Positions 23,109-31,688 of a stretch of DNA of 41,468 nt are shown here, one piece after another (positions within the stretch are counted from its first letter, which is position 1; every line of letters begins with the position of its first letter). The DNA lies in contig NZ_RWJX01000033.1 of assembly GCF_004123805.1 (NCBI RefSeq), positions 1 to 41,468 of the forward strand. The letters run 5' to 3'. The translations under genes and the position numbers were made by a program. The notes below the pieces were generated by a model that had not been told where the DNA came from, searched no databases, and saw nothing but the letters and a program-made list of their open reading frames with translations. This stretch comes from Cellulomonas endophytica. GTDB taxonomy: Bacteria; Actinomycetota; Actinomycetes; Actinomycetales; Cellulomonadaceae.

Positions 23109-23932
23109 ACGGCCGGGGCCCCCGGGACCGCGGCGGTCCGGTCGACGCGCTCCGTCGCGACGAGGCGGTCGCGCTCCGGGCCCGGCGCCGCGGCCGCACC
23201 GGCGGCCGGGTCGACGAGCACCACGGAGCCGTCGCGGGCGAGCACCGCCAGCACCGCGAGCAGCAGCGCCGCCCGGTCGGCCCCGCCCGTCGGCAGCAGG
23301 ACGCGCTCGCGGGCCGTGCCGGGCAGGGCGGCGTCGGCGGCGGCGAGCAGGTCGGCGTGCGCGACCTGCGGCCCCGCCGGCACGACGAGGGCGGCGCTCG
23401 AGGGCTCCGCGGGCGCCACCCACCCCAGGGCGTCGGGGGAGCCCATGACCTCGGCGGCGCCGTCGATCCCGCCGGCGGGCAGCGGGCCGGCGACGCGGCG
23501 GGCGAGGGCGGGCAGGGGCACGACGACGAGCGGCGCGCCGACCGCCAGGGGCAGCCCGGCGGCGTCGTCGCGCCCGGCGGCGGGTCCGGCGTCGGGTCCG
23601 GCGGCGGGTCCGGCGGCGGGCTCGGCGGCGGGCTCGGCGACGACGAGGACGTCGGCGGGGGCGTCGGCCAGCACGAGGGCGGCGCCGGCGCGCCACGTCC
23701 CCAGCGCCCAGAGCACGGCGCGCCAGTGCGCCGGCAGGTCGACGCGGACGCGGGTCCCGGGGACGGCGTCGAGCTCGTCGACGAGGAGGTTCGTCGTCTT
23801 GTGCACCCAGTTGACCAGGACGGCGCCCGACAGCTCCACGCGCTCGCCGGCGGGGCCGTACCACGTCAGCCGGGGGCGCCCCGGCTCGCGGACGAGGAGG
23901 TCGAGGAGGGCGGGGACCGCGGCGTCGGGCAC
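23105..23932 (-). CDS. TIGR03089 family protein
   Basis: The product is 275 residues. The N-terminal RPRLTWYGPAGERVELSGAV and NWVHKTTNLLVDEL and the later DLPAHWRAVLWALGTWRAGA match the actinobacterial TIGR03089 family, which resembles the N-terminal part of adenylate-forming acyl-CoA synthetases but is too short to hold the full active site. Function is unknown. An Ala/Pro/Gly linker around residues 98-117 is encoded by a five-copy 12-nt tandem repeat. GTG 23932 has no ribosome site but has TATCCT six bases upstream, so the mRNA is probably leaderless. It is convergent with the gmd paralogue, and the two stop codons share the palindrome CTAG at 23105-23108. Confidence 0.88.
23581..23640. repeat. 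12-nt tandem repeat, five copies
   Basis: Five head-to-tail copies of CGGGTCCGGCGG (last two with CTC for TCC, small end changes) fill exactly 60 bases within the TIGR03089 gene. They encode an Ala-Ala-Glu-Pro / Ala-Ala-Gly-Pro type linker on the minus strand. Confidence 0.85.
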
Positions 23933-23938
23933 CGTCCG

Positions 23939-23944
23939 AGGATA
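23939..23944 (-). promoter_or_regulatory. -10 element TATCCT for a leaderless transcript
   Basis: On the minus strand TATCCT ends six bases before the GTG at 23932, with no Shine-Dalgarno between. Same geometry as the elements at 5850, 30840, 30929 and 31677. Confidence 0.55.
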
Positions 23945-23995
23945 GGGGCCGGGGCGGGAGGGCGGCGGGACCCTCGTCGGTTACCACGGGTCCGC

Positions 23996-24024
23996 TTGAC
24001 GCGGAGGAACGACACGCGTGTAAT
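23996..24024 (+). promoter_or_regulatory. Sigma-A-like promoter of whiB2
   Basis: TTGACG (23996-24001) and TGTAAT (24019-24024) are spaced by 17 bases and match the -35 and -10 consensus at five of six positions each. This is the best promoter in the window. The predicted leader is about 65 nt and ends with GGAGG before the ATG at 24097. Confidence 0.65.
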
Positions 24025-24096
24025 TCTCGGCAACACCCGGTCGGGACACCCGCCCCGCCGGCCGAGCCGAGAACAGGCACCCGCCCGGAGGACGCC

Positions 24097-24441
24097 ATGT
24101 GGAACCTGCTCGACGACCACGACGACGAGGCGTTCTCCTCCGACGCCCGCACCGCGCCGCCGGTGCCCGCGCCGTCCAACGTGCTCGCCCTCTTCCCGAC
24201 CGCCACGGGTGAGGACGAGGGGCCGATGGGGTGGCAGGAGCGCGCGCTGTGCGCCCAGACCGACCCCGAGGCCTTCTTCCCGGAGAAGGGCGGCTCGACC
24301 CGCGAGGCCAAGAAGGTGTGCGTCTCCTGCGAGGTGCGCTCCGAGTGCCTCGACTACGCGCTGGCCAACGACGAGCGGTTCGGCATCTGGGGCGGTCTGT
24401 CCGAGCGCGAGCGGCGCAAGCTCAAGCGGCGTGTCGTCTGA
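24097..24441 (+). CDS. whiB2: WhiB2-type iron-sulfur transcriptional regulator
   Basis: The product is 114 residues. Four Cys at 52, 75, 78 and 84 (C-x22-C-x2-C-x5-C) form the [4Fe-4S] ligand set, then the GIWGG turn and a basic tail ERRKLKRRVV for DNA contact. ALCAQTDPEAFFPEKGGST is characteristic of the WhiB/WhmD branch tied to septation and cell division in actinobacteria. ATG 24097 follows GGAGG at good distance; the N-terminal 44 residues are acidic and variable. It has its own strong promoter. WhiB2 beside a DUF3499 gene and a degenerate zincin is a conserved neighbourhood, also seen in mycobacteria. Confidence 0.95.
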   Translation: MWNLLDDHDDEAFSSDARTAPPVPAPSNVLALFPTATGEDEGPMGWQERALCAQTDPEAFFPEKGGSTREAKKVCVSCEVRSECLDYALANDERFGIWGGLSERERRKLKRRVV

Positions 24442-24531
24442 CGCCCGACGGGGCGCCCCCGCGCAGCGACGCGCGGCCCGGGCGCCCGGCCCGCCGGTGC
24501 GGAGGTACCGCGCGCGGGCGGGTCGACAGGG

Positions 24532-27500
24532 ATGACTGAGACCCTGGTGCCCGTGGAGCCCACGTCGACGACCACCGCGTCGCTCCCGGTGCTGACGCCG
24601 GTGACGGCGGTGCTCGTCACGCGCGGGGTCACGCACTACCTCCCCCGGACCCTCGGGGCCCTCGCCGACGGCGTGCGTCGGCCGGCCCGGGTCCTCGTCG
24701 TCGACGTCGGTCCCGTGCCCGCGCCCGGCCTGGCCGAGGCCGCCGCCCGCACCCTCGCCGAGGGCGCCGCCCGTGCGGCCGCCCGGGGGACCGCGCCCGG
24801 CACCCCGCCCGGGGTGCGCGTGATCCCCGTGCCCGGTGCCGCGACGTTCGGCGCCGCCGTGCGGGCGGCCCTCGCGGCCGACCCCGGTGCGCCGACGGAG
24901 TGGCTGTGGCTGCTGCACGACGACAGCGCGCCCGCGCCCCCGGCGCTCGCCGAGCTCGTCCGCGCCGTCGCGGGCGCGCCCTCCGTGGGGGTCGCCGGCG
25001 CGAAGCAGCGGACGTGGACGGACCCGGAGCGGCTCCTCGAGGTCGGCGTGCGCCTCTCGCGCTCGGGGCGCCGCGTCACGGGCGTCGAGGTCGGGGAGCT
25101 CGACCAGGGGCAGCACGACGGGGCCGACGACGTCCTCGCCGTGGGCCTGGCCGGTGCGCTCGTGCGGCGGCGCGTGTGGGACGAGCTCGAGGGGCCAGAC
25201 CCCGCGCTCGGCCCGTTCGGCGACGGGGTGGACCTGTGCCGGCGCGCGCGCCTGGCCGGGCACCGCGTCGTCGTCGTCCCCTCCGCCGTCGTCCGGCACG
25301 CCCAGGCCTCCTACCTGGGGCTGCGGGGTGCGGACCGGCCCGGCGACCCCCGGGAGCGGACCCTCGAGACGGACCTCGACGGCGACGGCGAGCCCGACGT
25401 CGGCGACCCCCGGCGCTCGTACCGCGCCCGCCGCCGGGCCCAGCTGCACCTGCGCGCCACGGGCACGGCGGCCCCGCTGGTCCCGTTCGTGCTCCTTGCC
25501 GCCCTCGCCTCGGCCCTCGTGCGTCTCGTCGTCCGGACCGCGACGAAGGAGCCCGGTCTCGCCCGCGACGAGGTGGCCGCCGTGCTGGGCGTCCTGGTCC
25601 GGCCCGGCGCCCTAATGCGGGGCCGCGCGCGGGCCCGGACCGCCCGGCGCCTCCCGCGCCGGACGCTGCGCCCGCTGCAGGCGCCCCGCCGCGAGGTGCT
25701 GCGCCAGTGGCGGGACCTGCGCCTGGCGCGGCGCGAGGAGCGCCGGGTCGTCGTGGCGCCGAGCGAGATCGAGCTCGCCGAGCTCGCGGCGCTGACCACG
25801 CGGCGGCGTTTCGGCCTCGCCCTCCTCCTGGTCGTGGCCCTCGGCACCGCCGCCGCGGCGGCCGGCCCGCTGCTCGGCGCCGTGGCCGCGGGCGGGCGGC
25901 TCGTCGGGCGGGCCCTGCCCCCGGTCACCGGCGGGCTCGGCGACCTGTGGGCCGCCGCCACCTCGGGCTGGACGACCGCGGGCCTGGGCTCGGAGGCGCC
26001 GGCCGACGCGCTGCTCGCCGCCCTGCTCCCCGGCACGGTGCTCACGGGCGGGTCCCCGGGCCTCGCCGTCGCCGGGCTCGTCCTCGGGGGCACGGTGCTC
26101 GCGGCGTGGGGGGCGTGGGCCGCGGCGGGGGCGGCGACGCGCTCCGTCGGGCTCCGGCTGTGGGCGGGCCTCGTGTGGGCCGTCGCGCCCGCCCTGCTGC
26201 TGCCGCTCGGCGACGGGCGCGTCGGGGCGGTGCTGGCGCACGTCGCCCTCCCGTGGGCGGCCCTCGGCCTGGCGCGCACCGTCGGGGTCGCGCGGGGCGA
26301 CCGCGTGCGGCCGGCCGTGACGGAGCCCCTGCACCTCGAGGGGACGGTCACGCCCGTGGGCGGCGTGCCCGTGCTGGGCGGGGCCGGGCCGGACGGCGTG
26401 CCCGGGGCGACCTCGTCGGGCGGGGCCGGCGCCGACGGGACCCCGCCGCGGTTCGGCAGCGCGGAGGCGGCGGCGGGGACCGCCCTGGCGCTCGTGCTCG
26501 TCCTGGCCGGCGCGCCCGTGCTGCTGGCACCCGTCCTCGTGCTCCTCGTCGTCGTCGCGCTCGCCGCCCCGCGGGGCCGCGGTCGGGTCCTCCTCACCGC
26601 CGTGCCCGCGCTCGTCGTGCTCGCGCCCGTGCTCGCGGCGGCCGCCGCGGCCGACGGCGCCGCGGCGCTGCGCCTGCTGCTCGCCGCACCGGGGACGGCG
26701 GTGCCGACCGCGCCGGCCGCCGGGGCCGGGGCGCCGTCCGAGGGCGGCGTGGCCCTGCCCGACGCCGTGCTGCGCCTGCTCGGCGTCCCGGCGGAGGCGA
26801 CCGCCCTGCTCCCCGGCCCCCTCCCGGACGCGGTGCGCGCGTGGGCGCCGGCCGCGACGGGGCTCGTCGTGCTGGTCCTCGCGCTGGTGGCCCTCCTGCG
26901 CGGCCGGGAGGTGGCGCGCGGGGTGCGCCTCGGCTGGCTGGCGGCGGCGCTCGGGCTGGCGGTCGCGACGCTCGCCGCGGCGCTGCCCGTCGCGGCCGTC
27001 GACGGCGCGTGGGTCCGCGGCGACGTGGCCCCCGCCGTGGGCCTGGCGGCGGGCGGGCTGCTCGCCGCCGCCGTGCTCGGTGCGGACGGCACGCGGGAGC
27101 GGCTGCGGCGGGCGGTCTTCGGCTGGCGTCAGCCGGTCGCCGTCGGCGCCGTCGTGGTGGCGGTGCTCGTGCCCGCCGCGCAGCTGACGGGCTGGGTCTG
27201 GGCCGCCCGGACGGGGGCCGGGCCGGCCCTCGCCGTGACGGACCGGGCCGTCGTCCCCGCCGTCGGGCAGGGTGAGCAGACGGGTGCGGGCGCCGCGCGC
27301 GTGCTCGCCCTGCTGCCCGGCTCCGCCGTGTCGGACCCCGCCGTGGTCGGGCCGGGGGCCCTGCCGTCCGGGGCGGCCGGCGGGACCGGCACGGACCCGG
27401 CGCCGGACGTCGTGTGGCAGCTCCTGCGCGGCGACGGGCCGGGCCTCGGCGACGCCTCCGCCGCGGCGGCCACGGGTGCCCTCGTCGGCGGCCTGACGGA

Positions 27501-28215
27501 CCCCGCGGTGCGCGCGGTGGGCGCCGGCACGGCCGAGGTCGACGCGGCGGCGGCCGCCCTGGCCGCCGGGTCCGGCGGCGACGTCGCCGGCGCCCTCGGC
27601 GCGCTGGCCGTGGCCGACGTCCTCGTGCCGCCGGTGCCCGCCGCCGCCCTCGCCGCGGCCGACGCCGGCGACGCGGCGGGCCTGGCCGCGGTGGCCGACC
27701 GCGTGGCGCTCGTCGGGCGCCTGGACGCGACCGCCGGGCTCGAGCGGGTGACCGACGGCGAGGCCGGCACGCTGTGGCGCGTGCGGCCCGCCGGTGCCGC
27801 CGGGTCGACGGGCGCCGCGGAGGTCGTGACGGCCTGGGCACGCCTCGTCCCCGCCGGGACGGCGACGCCCGCCCTGGCGGACCCGGCCACCCCGGCGACG
27901 GCGGTGCCCGCCGTGGCGGGAGGGGCGGCCCCGACGCGCGTCGCGACGACGGTCGCGCCCGGGGACGGGGACCGCCTGCTCGTGCTCGCGGAGACCGCGT
28001 CGCCCGGGTGGCGGGCCTGGCTCGACGGCCGCGAGCTCGCGGCCGCGGACGCCGGCTGGCGGCAGGCCTTCGCCGTGCCCGCCGAGGGCGGGCGGCTCGT
28101 CGTCGCGTGGGCGCCGGCCGGGCGCGGCCCGCTCGTCGTGGCGGCCTCCGTGCTCCTCGTCCTGGCCGCGGTCCTCGCGCTCCCGCTGCGCCGGCGTCGG
28201 GCGGGACGGCGGTGA
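24532..28215 (+). CDS. Giant glycosyltransferase family 2 / membrane fusion protein
   Basis: The product is 1227 residues. The N-terminal GT2 domain (about 25-290) has VTAVLVTRGVTHYLPRTL, the metal site WLLHDDSAP and the DLCRRARLAGHRV helix. A basic cytoplasmic linker (about 365-420) leads into roughly twelve to fourteen membrane helices (425-900). These are followed by a large Ala-rich extracytoplasmic region ending in a module with SPGWRAWLDGREL and AFAVPAEGGRLVVAW, and a last membrane helix. The C-terminal module resembles the end of the 5862-8207 protein. The role is probably envelope glycan assembly; the substrate is unknown. Only AGGG, too close to the ATG, precedes the start. The stop overlaps the DUF5719 start by four bases, so the two are coupled. 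Confidence 0.85.
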   Translation: MTETLVPVEPTSTTTASLPVLTPVTAVLVTRGVTHYLPRTLGALADGVRRPARVLVVDVGPVPAPGLAEAAARTLAEGAARAAARGTAPGTPPGVRVIPVPGAATFGAAVRAALAADPGAPTEWLWLLHDDSAPAPPALAELVRAVAGAPSVGVAGAKQRTWTDPERLLEVGVRLSRSGRRVTGVEVGELDQGQHDGADDVLAVGLAGALVRRRVWDELEGPDPALGPFGDGVDLCRRARLAGHRVVVVPSAVVRHAQASYLGLRGADRPGDPRERTLETDLDGDGEPDVGDPRRSYRARRRAQLHLRATGTAAPLVPFVLLAALASALVRLVVRTATKEPGLARDEVAAVLGVLVRPGALMRGRARARTARRLPRRTLRPLQAPRREVLRQWRDLRLARREERRVVVAPSEIELAELAALTTRRRFGLALLLVVALGTAAAAAGPLLGAVAAGGRLVGRALPPVTGGLGDLWAAATSGWTTAGLGSEAPADALLAALLPGTVLTGGSPGLAVAGLVLGGTVLAAWGAWAAAGAATRSVGLRLWAGLVWAVAPALLLPLGDGRVGAVLAHVALPWAALGLARTVGVARGDRVRPAVTEPLHLEGTVTPVGGVPVLGGAGPDGVPGATSSGGAGADGTPPRFGSAEAAAGTALALVLVLAGAPVLLAPVLVLLVVVALAAPRGRGRVLLTAVPALVVLAPVLAAAAAADGAAALRLLLAAPGTAVPTAPAAGAGAPSEGGVALPDAVLRLLGVPAEATALLPGPLPDAVRAWAPAATGLVVLVLALVALLRGREVARGVRLGWLAAALGLAVATLAAALPVAAVDGAWVRGDVAPAVGLAAGGLLAAAVLGADGTRERLRRAVFGWRQPVAVGAVVVAVLVPAAQLTGWVWAARTGAGPALAVTDRAVVPAVGQGEQTGAGAARVLALLPGSAVSDPAVVGPGALPSGAAGGTGTDPAPDVVWQLLRGDGPGLGDASAAAATGALVGGLTDPAVRAVGAGTAEVDAAAAALAAGSGGDVAGALGALAVADVLVPPVPAAALAAADAGDAAGLAAVADRVALVGRLDATAGLERVTDGEAGTLWRVRPAGAAGSTGAAEVVTAWARLVPAGTATPALADPATPATAVPAVAGGAAPTRVATTVAPGDGDRLLVLAETASPGWRAWLDGRELAAADAGWRQAFAVPAEGGRLVVAWAPAGRGPLVVAASVLLVLAAVLALPLRRRRAGRR

Positions 28216-30185
28216 GCGCGCGGGACGGCGACGCCCCCGAGGGCCTTCCGGGGGACGACGCGGTGCGGGACGACCCGGTGCAGGACGCGGTGCAGGACGC
28301 GGTGCGGGACGCCGCGACGCCGGGGGACCGGGCGCCGGACGGTGCGAGGAGGAGCGAGGGGTCGGGCATGGCGGAGGGGACCTGGACGGCGGGGGAGGCA
28401 CCGGCACCCGGGCCCGCGGGCCCGGCGCGGTCCGGCGGCGGTGCGACCGCGGCGCCGTCCTCGGAGCCCACGGCCGCCCGGGCCGGCGTCCGACGCGGCC
28501 GGGCCGCCCGGGTCCTGGGCGGGCTCGTCGTGGTGGGTGCGGTGTCGGGGGTCGTCGCGCTCGGCGTGGTCGGGCCGTCGGGGGCCGCGGGCGCACCCGG
28601 CCGCTCGCTGCGGGCGGAGCCGGCGGGGACGCCGCCGTCGACGGCTCGCGCGGTGGCCGTGGAGGCCGCGGACCGTGCCCTCGTCTGCCCCGGGCCGCTC
28701 ACGCTGCCGGACGCCACGGGCCGGGGCGACGCCGCCTTCGACCCCACGCCCGTCGACCCCGTCACCACGGTGACCGTGGCGGCGGCGGCGGAGGGCGCGC
28801 CCGGCGCGGGCACGCTCGCGACGGTCGACGGGGCCACGTCGCTGGCGGAGCTGCCCGCCGGCGGCGGCACCGCCGAGGCCGCGGACCCGGGTGCGGGCTC
28901 CGTCCTGCGCGTCGGCCCGGGGGACGGCTCGGCGGTCGCCGCCGGCGCCGGCGTCACGCTCGTCACCGCGGGCGACCTGCGGGGGCTGTCGGGCGCCTCC
29001 TGCGCGGCGCCGTCGGCCGAGGTGTGGCTCGTCGGCGGTGCCACGGACCTCGAGAGCACCGCGACCCTCGTCGTGCAGAACCCCGGGAGCACGCCCGTCA
29101 CCGTCGCCGTCGAGGTCTGGGGACCGTCGGGCGTGGTGGAGCTCGGCTCGAGCGGGCTCGTGCTCCCGCCGCGGAGCGAGCGCGCCGTGCCGCTCGGCGG
29201 GCTCGGCGAGCCCCAGCGCGCGCAGGTGGTCCACCTCACCGCGGAGGGCGGGCAGGTGACCGCCCTCCTCCAGGACTCCCGCCTGCGGGGATTCGTGGCG
29301 GGCGGGACGGACCTCGTCGCCCCGGGCGCCGCGCCGGCCCTGCGGCAGGTGCTGCCGGGCCTGGAGGTGACGGCCTCCGTCGTCGGCGACCCCGACGGGC
29401 CGGTGCTGCGCCTCCTGGCCCCGGCCGCCGCCGGGACGGCGACGGTCTCCTTCCTGGGCCCGACCGGAGCCGCGACGCTGCCCGGCGTGGCGGAGGTGCC
29501 GCTCGCCGCGGGCGAGGTGACGGAGGTGCCGCTGGCCGGCCTGCCCGCGGGCGCGTGGACGGTCGTCGTCGACGCCGACGTGCCCGTCGTCGCGGGCGCC
29601 CTCCTCACGCGGCCCGGGGGGGCGGACGAGCTCGACCCCGGCGTCACCCGCCTGGAGCGGGCGTGGGCGGCCGCGACGGGCGCGACGCCGGCCGGCGCCG
29701 TCGTGCTGCCCGCGGGGCTCGACGCCCGGCTCGTCCTCGGCGCCGTCCCGCAGGACCCGGGGGCGGTGCCCCTCGACCTGCTGCCCGCGCAGGCTCCCGA
29801 CACCTCGGCCGACGGGACGCGGACCGCCCGCCTCCGCACCCTGGGAGCCGACGGCGCCGTGCTCGGGACCCTGGACGTGGCCGTGCCCGGCGGCACGACG
29901 GTCTCCGTGGCGCGGGGCGACCTGCCCCGCGGGGCGGACGCCGTCGCGGTCGAGGTCGTCGACCCGTCCGCGGTCGTCGACACCCCGGGCGCGGGCGGCG
30001 CGGCGCCCGACGACGGCACCGCCGGCACCGCCGACCCCGCGGCCGGGCTGGCCTGGGCGCTGGTCCTCACGCTGGAGCAGGCCGACGGCACGCTCGTCAC
30101 GGTGCTGGACCCCGTGCCCGCCGCCGCCGCCGTGCCCGCCGTGCGGGTCGCGGACGCGGGCCGTCTCGGGGTCGACCTGCCCTGA
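28212..30185 (+). CDS. DUF5719 family membrane-anchored extracytoplasmic protein
   Basis: The product is 657 residues from a GTG overlapping the previous stop. A disordered cytoplasmic tail of about 95 residues precedes one membrane helix (RVLGGLVVVGAVSGVVALGV). The rest is outside the membrane and consists of repeated beta-sandwich-like strands: TLVVQNPGSTPVTVAVEVWG, RSERAVPLGGL and VHLTAEGGQVTALLQDSRLRG. That order fits the DUF5719 family, always found after the giant GT2 gene in actinobacteria. It has no catalytic motif and is likely a partner of the GT2-membrane protein. The N-terminal tail holds a VQDA/VRDA repeat encoded by 12-nt units. Confidence 0.85.
   Translation: MSARDGDAPEGLPGDDAVRDDPVQDAVQDAVRDAATPGDRAPDGARRSEGSGMAEGTWTAGEAPAPGPAGPARSGGGATAAPSSEPTAARAGVRRGRAARVLGGLVVVGAVSGVVALGVVGPSGAAGAPGRSLRAEPAGTPPSTARAVAVEAADRALVCPGPLTLPDATGRGDAAFDPTPVDPVTTVTVAAAAEGAPGAGTLATVDGATSLAELPAGGGTAEAADPGAGSVLRVGPGDGSAVAAGAGVTLVTAGDLRGLSGASCAAPSAEVWLVGGATDLESTATLVVQNPGSTPVTVAVEVWGPSGVVELGSSGLVLPPRSERAVPLGGLGEPQRAQVVHLTAEGGQVTALLQDSRLRGFVAGGTDLVAPGAAPALRQVLPGLEVTASVVGDPDGPVLRLLAPAAAGTATVSFLGPTGAATLPGVAEVPLAAGEVTEVPLAGLPAGAWTVVVDADVPVVAGALLTRPGGADELDPGVTRLERAWAAATGATPAGAVVLPAGLDARLVLGAVPQDPGAVPLDLLPAQAPDTSADGTRTARLRTLGADGAVLGTLDVAVPGGTTVSVARGDLPRGADAVAVEVVDPSAVVDTPGAGGAAPDDGTAGTADPAAGLAWALVLTLEQADGTLVTVLDPVPAAAAVPAVRVADAGRLGVDLP
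28260..28316. repeat. 12-nt degenerate tandem repeat
   Basis: About four copies of a unit close to GCGGTGCAGGAC lie near the 5' end of the DUF5719 gene and encode AVRDD-PVQDA-VQDA-VRDA. Two copies are exact. They keep the reading frame. Confidence 0.75.
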
Positions 30186-30221
30186 GCCGTGGCGCCGTCC
30201 GGCGCGAGGGGCGCGGCCGGG

Positions 30222-30833
30222 TCAGCGCTCCGGGTCGTACTCCGGGTCGATGTCCTCCGGCGGCCGGTCGAGCAGGTGGGCCACCTGCTCGACGACGACG
30301 TCGTGCACGAGGTCCGCGAGGTCCGCCGGGTCCTCGGCGCGCACCTCGACGGGGCGCCGGTAGACGACGACCCGCGCCGGCAGCCCCGCGTCCGCCGGGA
30401 AGCAGCGGCCGAGCGGCACGCCGCCGACCTCCCAGGGCGCCGGGTCGGAGGGCGGCACGTCCTCCACGGCGAACTCGGCACCGTCGAGCTGCTCCGACCA
30501 CCGCTCCTCCAGGCGCTCGACCGCGTCGAGCACGAGGTCGTCGAAGCGCTCGGCGCGGGTCCGGTAGGCCGGCAGGGTCGGGGGGAGCAGGGGACCGCGC
30601 AGGCCGCGCCCCCGGCGGTCGCGGCGCCGGACGGGCCCGAGGTCGACCCCGCGCAGAGGGAGGCCGCGGTCGTCGGCGCCGACGTCGGTGCGCCCGCCCC
30701 GCCGGTCGCCCGCGCGGTCCCCGCCCCGGTCGCCGGACCGGTCGACGGACCGGTCGCCGCGTGCCTCGTCGCGCCCCGGGCGGCGGCCCGGCCCGCGGCC
30801 GCCCCCGGACGAGGTGTGCCCCGTGCTGCTCAC
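30222..30833 (-). CDS. Metallopeptidase-family (zincin-like) protein lacking HExxH
   Basis: The product is 203 residues. The conserved part starts near residue 90 with RAERFDDLVLDAVERLEERW, then EFAVEDVPPSD, VPLGRCFPA and PARVVVYRRPVEVRAEDPAD, as in the small zincin-like family that sits beside whiB2 in actinobacteria. In catalytic relatives the helix after that contains HExxH; here it reads VVEQVAHLL, so two of the zinc-ligand positions are lost and protease activity is unlikely. The first 85 residues are Arg/Gly/Asp-rich and probably disordered, with DRSG-type repeats. The GTG start at 30833 lies six bases after a TAGGGT and has no ribosome site. Convergent with DUF5719. Confidence 0.85.
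   Translation of the reverse strand: MSSTGHTSSGGGRGPGRRPGRDEARGDRSVDRSGDRGGDRAGDRRGGRTDVGADDRGLPLRGVDLGPVRRRDRRGRGLRGPLLPPTLPAYRTRAERFDDLVLDAVERLEERWSEQLDGAEFAVEDVPPSDPAPWEVGGVPLGRCFPADAGLPARVVVYRRPVEVRAEDPADLADLVHDVVVEQVAHLLDRPPEDIDPEYDPER
30699..30758. repeat. 12-nt degenerate tandem repeat in the zincin-like gene
   Basis: Five units of 12 bases encode GDRS-VDRS-GDRG-GDRA-GDRR (residues 26-45). The units differ by a few bases each but keep length and phase. Confidence 0.75.
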
Positions 30834-30839
30834 CGGGCG

Positions 30840-30845
30840 ACCCTA
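30840..30845 (-). promoter_or_regulatory. -10 element TAGGGT for a leaderless transcript
   Basis: On the minus strand TAGGGT ends six bases before the GTG at 30833. There is no Shine-Dalgarno. It faces the equivalent element of the divergent DUF3499 gene 84 bases away. Confidence 0.55.
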
Positions 30846-30928
30846 CCCAAGGGCGCCGGCACCGGGCGCACCGGCCGCCGCCGGCACCCGCCCGGCGCGG
30901 AGGGCGGGACGCCGGCCCGTCGTCGTTG

Positions 30929-30934
30929 TACCGT
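30929..30934 (+). promoter_or_regulatory. -10 element TACCGT for a leaderless transcript
   Basis: TACCGT ends six bases before the GTG at 30941. No ribosome site precedes the start, so a leaderless mRNA is likely. Confidence 0.5.
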
Positions 30935-30940
30935 CGGCGC

Positions 30941-31348
30941 GTGAGATCCGTCCGGACGTGCACCCGCACGGCGTGCGGCCGTCCCGCGGCTGCCACGCTG
31001 ACGTACGTGTACGCCGACTCGACGGCGGTCCTCGGCCCGCTGGCCGGGCTCGCCGAGCCGCACTCGTACGACCTGTGCCCCGCCCACGCCGAGCGCCTCA
31101 CGGCGCCGCGCGGGTGGGAGGTCGTGCGTCTCAGCCCGCGCTTCGCCCCGCTCGCCCCGACGCCCGACGACCTCGTCGCGCTCGCGGAGGCCGTGCGCGA
31201 GGCCGGCCGCCGGTCCGACGCGCCGGAGGACCTCGCCGACGCCGTGGGCGCGGCCTCCTCGCGGGGCGCCGAGTCCGCGCCGCTCCGTCCGGGGACTCCC
31301 GACGTACGTCGCGGCCACCTCCGCGTCGTCCGGCCGGACGAGGTCTGA
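30941..31348 (+). CDS. DUF3499 family small zinc-binding-like protein
   Basis: The product is 135 residues. The N-terminal VRTCTRTACGRPAAATLTYV and the downstream HSYDLCPAHAERLTAPRGWE give a C-x4-C ... C-P-A-H arrangement that could bind a metal ion. This pattern is diagnostic of DUF3499 (a homologue lies close to whiB2 in mycobacteria). The C-terminal 50 residues are variable and acidic. Function is unknown. GTG 30941 is chosen because the conserved MRSVRTC start is there and a -10 hexamer lies six bases upstream. The stop is one base before the start of the next gene, so the two are cotranscribed. Confidence 0.88.
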   Translation: MRSVRTCTRTACGRPAAATLTYVYADSTAVLGPLAGLAEPHSYDLCPAHAERLTAPRGWEVVRLSPRFAPLAPTPDDLVALAEAVREAGRRSDAPEDLADAVGAASSRGAESAPLRPGTPDVRRGHLRVVRPDEV

Positions 31349-31349
31349 C

Positions 31350-31613
31350 GTGCCGCGGCGGCGCGGGCGGGCCGAGGAGCCCCCGGAGCCCCTGGGCACC
31401 GTCATGCAGCCCGCGGCGGCGCTCGCCCCGGGCACGGAGGCGTGCCGCACCTGCGGCAACGAGCGCCTCACCCGTATCCGCATGGCCCTGCCCTCGGGCC
31501 TGCCGGCCGTGTACGTCACGTGCCCGCGGTGCGAGACGAGCGGCTGGTTCGCCGTCGACGGCGACGGCACGCCCCTCGACCCGGGCACCGCGCTCGGCCG
31601 CGACGAGACCTGA
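31350..31613 (+). CDS. Small zinc-ribbon protein of unknown function
   Basis: The product is 87 residues. A Pro/Glu-rich N-terminal stretch is followed by CRTCGNERLTRIRM and YVTCPRCETSGWF, giving two CxxC knuckles (Cys32/35 and Cys58/61), a single zinc ribbon. No other domain is present. The GTG start is one base after the DUF3499 stop, and no ribosome site is needed if translation is coupled. In several other actinobacteria a phosphomannomutase gene lies at this place, after DUF3499 and before the Trm112-like gene; it is absent here. I cannot name a family for this protein. Confidence 0.72.
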   Translation: MPRRRGRAEEPPEPLGTVMQPAAALAPGTEACRTCGNERLTRIRMALPSGLPAVYVTCPRCETSGWFAVDGDGTPLDPGTALGRDET

Positions 31614-31676
31614 GGGCACCGCCGGCACCCGCGGTCGGAGCGTCGCGCGGCGGCGGGGCGGGGTCGGTCGCGCTCC

Positions 31677-31682
31677 TAGGAT
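31677..31682 (+). promoter_or_regulatory. -10 element TAGGAT for a leaderless transcript
   Basis: TAGGAT ends six bases before the ATG at 31689, identical in sequence and spacing to the element before the gene at 5862. No Shine-Dalgarno. Confidence 0.6.
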
Positions 31683-31688
31683 GCCCGC

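Noticed and set aside
23581..23640. Possible CRISPR-like array
   Set aside because: Units are 12 nt without spacers and in frame with a protein linker; it is a coding minisatellite.
26594..30481. Open frame of 1295 codons on the minus strand, antisense to the giant GT2 and DUF5719 genes
   Set aside because: It is Arg/Pro/Ala/Ser-rich without domains, and exists because stop codons are rare at this GC content. The plus-strand genes have clear motifs and coupled starts.
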